DNA from: Epsilonproteobacteria bacterium tcs-49
GTDB lineage: Bacteria; Campylobacterota; Campylobacteria; Campylobacterales; Sulfurovaceae
Direction: 5' to 3'
Length of the DNA stretch: 64,000 nucleotides
Assembly: GCA_002049495.1 (NCBI GenBank)
Contig: LLYS01000007.1
Location: forward strand, 44,637-108,636
Position 1 is the first letter of the stretch; each line of letters opens with the position of its first letter. Shown piece after piece: positions 62,924 to 64,000 of the stretch. The position numbers and the translations under genes are program-made. The notes beneath the pieces are model-generated. The model was not told the DNA's origin and ran no database searches. It saw only the letters and a program-made list of their open reading frames with translations.

Positions 62924-63859
62924 ATGATAGACAATGCTATAAAAGACTTTATGTTCCATTGTGTTTTTGAAAAAAACCTCAGTCAAAAAACGCTCAAAGC
63001 CTACGAAATCGATTTGATGCAGTACAAAACCTACTTTCAAACCCTCCAAGCGCAGGAGCCCTTTTACGACAAAGAGATTATCAAAGGCTACATTCGGCAA
63101 CTGTTCGGTCAAAACTACAGGGAAAAGACGATAAAACGCAAGCTCGCTACGTTAAAAGCTTTTTTTAACCACCTGGAATTTGAAGAGATAATCACGGTCA
63201 ACCCCTTCCGTAAAATACAACTTTCTATAAAAGAACCTAAACGTCTTCCCCAAACGTTGAGTATTCGAGAGCTCAAGAAGATGTTTGCTTTTATTTATAA
63301 ACAGAGGGAAAGCCTCGACGAGCAAAGCTACGGCTACAAAGCCACATGCAGAGATTTGGCAATTCTGGAGCTGCTGTTTGCTACCGGTATGCGTGTATCG
63401 GAAGTAAGCAACCTGATTTATGATGACCTGGATTTAAGAAACGGCATGGTCACGGTGTGGGGCAAAGGAAGTAAACAGCGAAGTATCCATATCTGTGATG
63501 AAAGAGTCAAAAGTTCGATAAAACTCTATAAAAAGCTTTTTCAAGAGCAGCTCGAGCCGGAAAAAAGCTTTTTTATAAACAGACTCGGCAATCGACTCTC
63601 GGAACAATCCATACGCTTCATGATAAAAAAATACCAGAAGCTTTCGGGACTTAAGCGCCACATAACGCCGCATATGTTTAGACACTCCTTTGCAACACTA
63701 CTCTTGGAAGAAGGGGTGGATATCCGCTATATCCAGCACATCCTGGGCCATTCCAGCATCTCCACGACGCAGATCTATACGCAGGTTAACCTCAAACATC
63801 AAAAGAAGATCCTGAAAACAAAGCATCCAAGAAGGAGATTTAATGTGGTAAACGAATGA
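62924..63859 (+). CDS. Tyrosine recombinase (XerC/XerD-like integrase)
   Basis: 311 residues: an N-terminal SAM-like core-binding domain (about 1-90) and a catalytic domain with the full active set: Arg157 (ATGMRVSEV), Lys181, His250 and Arg253 (HMFRHSFATLL), His276 (LGHSSI) and nucleophile Tyr285 (TQIYTQV). It resembles Xer-type recombinases more than phage integrases, but whether it is the chromosomal dif recombinase or an island-borne enzyme is not clear. AAAGG precedes the ATG. It is followed by an AT-rich gene. Confidence 0.92.
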   Translation: MIDNAIKDFMFHCVFEKNLSQKTLKAYEIDLMQYKTYFQTLQAQEPFYDKEIIKGYIRQLFGQNYREKTIKRKLATLKAFFNHLEFEEIITVNPFRKIQLSIKEPKRLPQTLSIRELKKMFAFIYKQRESLDEQSYGYKATCRDLAILELLFATGMRVSEVSNLIYDDLDLRNGMVTVWGKGSKQRSIHICDERVKSSIKLYKKLFQEQLEPEKSFFINRLGNRLSEQSIRFMIKKYQKLSGLKRHITPHMFRHSFATLLLEEGVDIRYIQHILGHSSISTTQIYTQVNLKHQKKILKTKHPRRRFNVVNE

Positions 63860-63875
63860 AGGATAATAGGGAATT

Positions 63876-64000
63876 ATGAATGATAAAAATTTTTATTGGG
63901 TTGGACCAAGACTCTCTGATATTAAAGGAATCGAAAAACTATTTAAAGGAGCAATCGTCTTATTTGGTCACAACCAAGATTTAGATATGAAAATAATAAG
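63876..64000 (+). CDS. 5' end of an unidentified AT-rich gene (partial)
   Basis: The open frame runs from ATG at 63876 to the window edge (41 codons), beginning MNDKNFYWVGPRLSDI. AGGG lies just upstream. The base composition is about 29% GC by my count, far below the window average, and it uses AT-rich codons such as ATA and AGA. No domain can be assigned; the opening faintly recalls polysaccharide-cluster proteins, but that is weak. Likely foreign DNA starting 16 bases after the recombinase stop. Confidence 0.6.
   Translation, partial: MNDKNFYWVGPRLSDIKGIEKLFKGAIVLFGHNQDLDMKII

Noticed and set aside
62924..63859. Recombinase called as XerH, with a dif site
   Set aside because: Length and motifs fit Xer-like enzymes in general, but I could not identify a dif-like sequence or XerH-specific features by eye.
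58511..63859. tRNA-Pro as the integration site of an island carrying the recombinase
   Set aside because: More than 4 kb of ordinary core genes separate them and no repeated tRNA 3' end was seen near the recombinase.

Overview
The window is a contiguous, gene-dense bacterial chromosome segment of about 50% GC. The gene content points to a motile, respiring member of the Campylobacterota. Indicators are the cbpA-hspR heat-shock block, flagellar genes preceded by sigma-54-type promoters, a three-domain desulforubrerythrin (Rrc type), the apt-dedA-pepA-ychF block, an FlgM-FlgN-FlgK run, hemL next to an AtpZ-like gene, and many TTG/GTG starts. Cytochrome c peroxidase, a small cytochrome c and the C5 haem pathway fit a microaerobic, haem-based lifestyle. 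The genus cannot be fixed from the sequence alone.

Layout. 1-3.4 kb (+): end of an unidentified gene, a small orphan gene, a TPR protein, glnB-amtB (ammonium sensing and uptake) and a probably leaderless gluQRS. 3.5-5.6 kb (-): two membrane proteins (one AtpZ-like) and hemL. 5.7-7.5 kb (+): rpoD. 7.5-14 kb (-): a long co-directional run tgt, AEC permease, tonB, a divergent trpB, murA, an HDOD protein and a 49-residue Cys-rich protein. 14.1-18.1 kb: four units in alternating orientation (aminotransferase; Mut7-C RNase plus RHH-like protein; COG3400 protein; Cys-rich receiver-like protein). 18.2-26.4 kb (-): folD, lepB, site-2 protease, rpiB, coiled-coil protein, apt, canonical trpB, dedA, pepA, ychF. 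26.5-38.7 kb (+): cytochrome c, CitE-like gene, rseP, yggS, cbpA-hspR with two unknown genes, flgI-flgJ-flgM-flgN-flgK, a MltC-like transglycosylase, rrc, zupT and a DUF3817 gene. 38.7-45.1 kb (-): cytochrome c peroxidase, a sensory diguanylate cyclase, an MFS exporter, a TIGR02757 gene and proA. 45.2-46.4 kb (+): a spore-photolyase-like radical SAM gene. 46.4-56.3 kb (-): pckA, oadB, oadA, oadG, ftsK, flgL. 56.4-64 kb: hup, three tRNA genes, chaB, a diguanylate cyclase, an orphan histidine kinase, an Uup-like ABC-F ATPase, a Xer-like tyrosine recombinase and the start of a markedly AT-rich gene at the right edge.

Functional links. PckA and the OadGAB sodium pump both act on oxaloacetate. Tgt and GluQRS sit on the queuosine pathway of tRNA. 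The flagellar genes cover P-ring, rod cap, hook-filament junction proteins, export chaperone and anti-sigma factor. Two c-di-GMP synthases, one HDOD protein and one orphan kinase form a scattered signalling set. No CRISPR array, insertion sequence or rRNA operon was seen, and no gap between genes exceeds about 300 bases. I did not find a clear, wholly new multigene system. The best candidates for new biology are the Cys-rich receiver-like protein, the HDOD/zinc-finger pair, the Mut7-C/RHH pair, the SPL-like radical SAM enzyme without the expected cysteine, two genes whose natural starts may be ATC/ATA, and the compositional break at the right edge.
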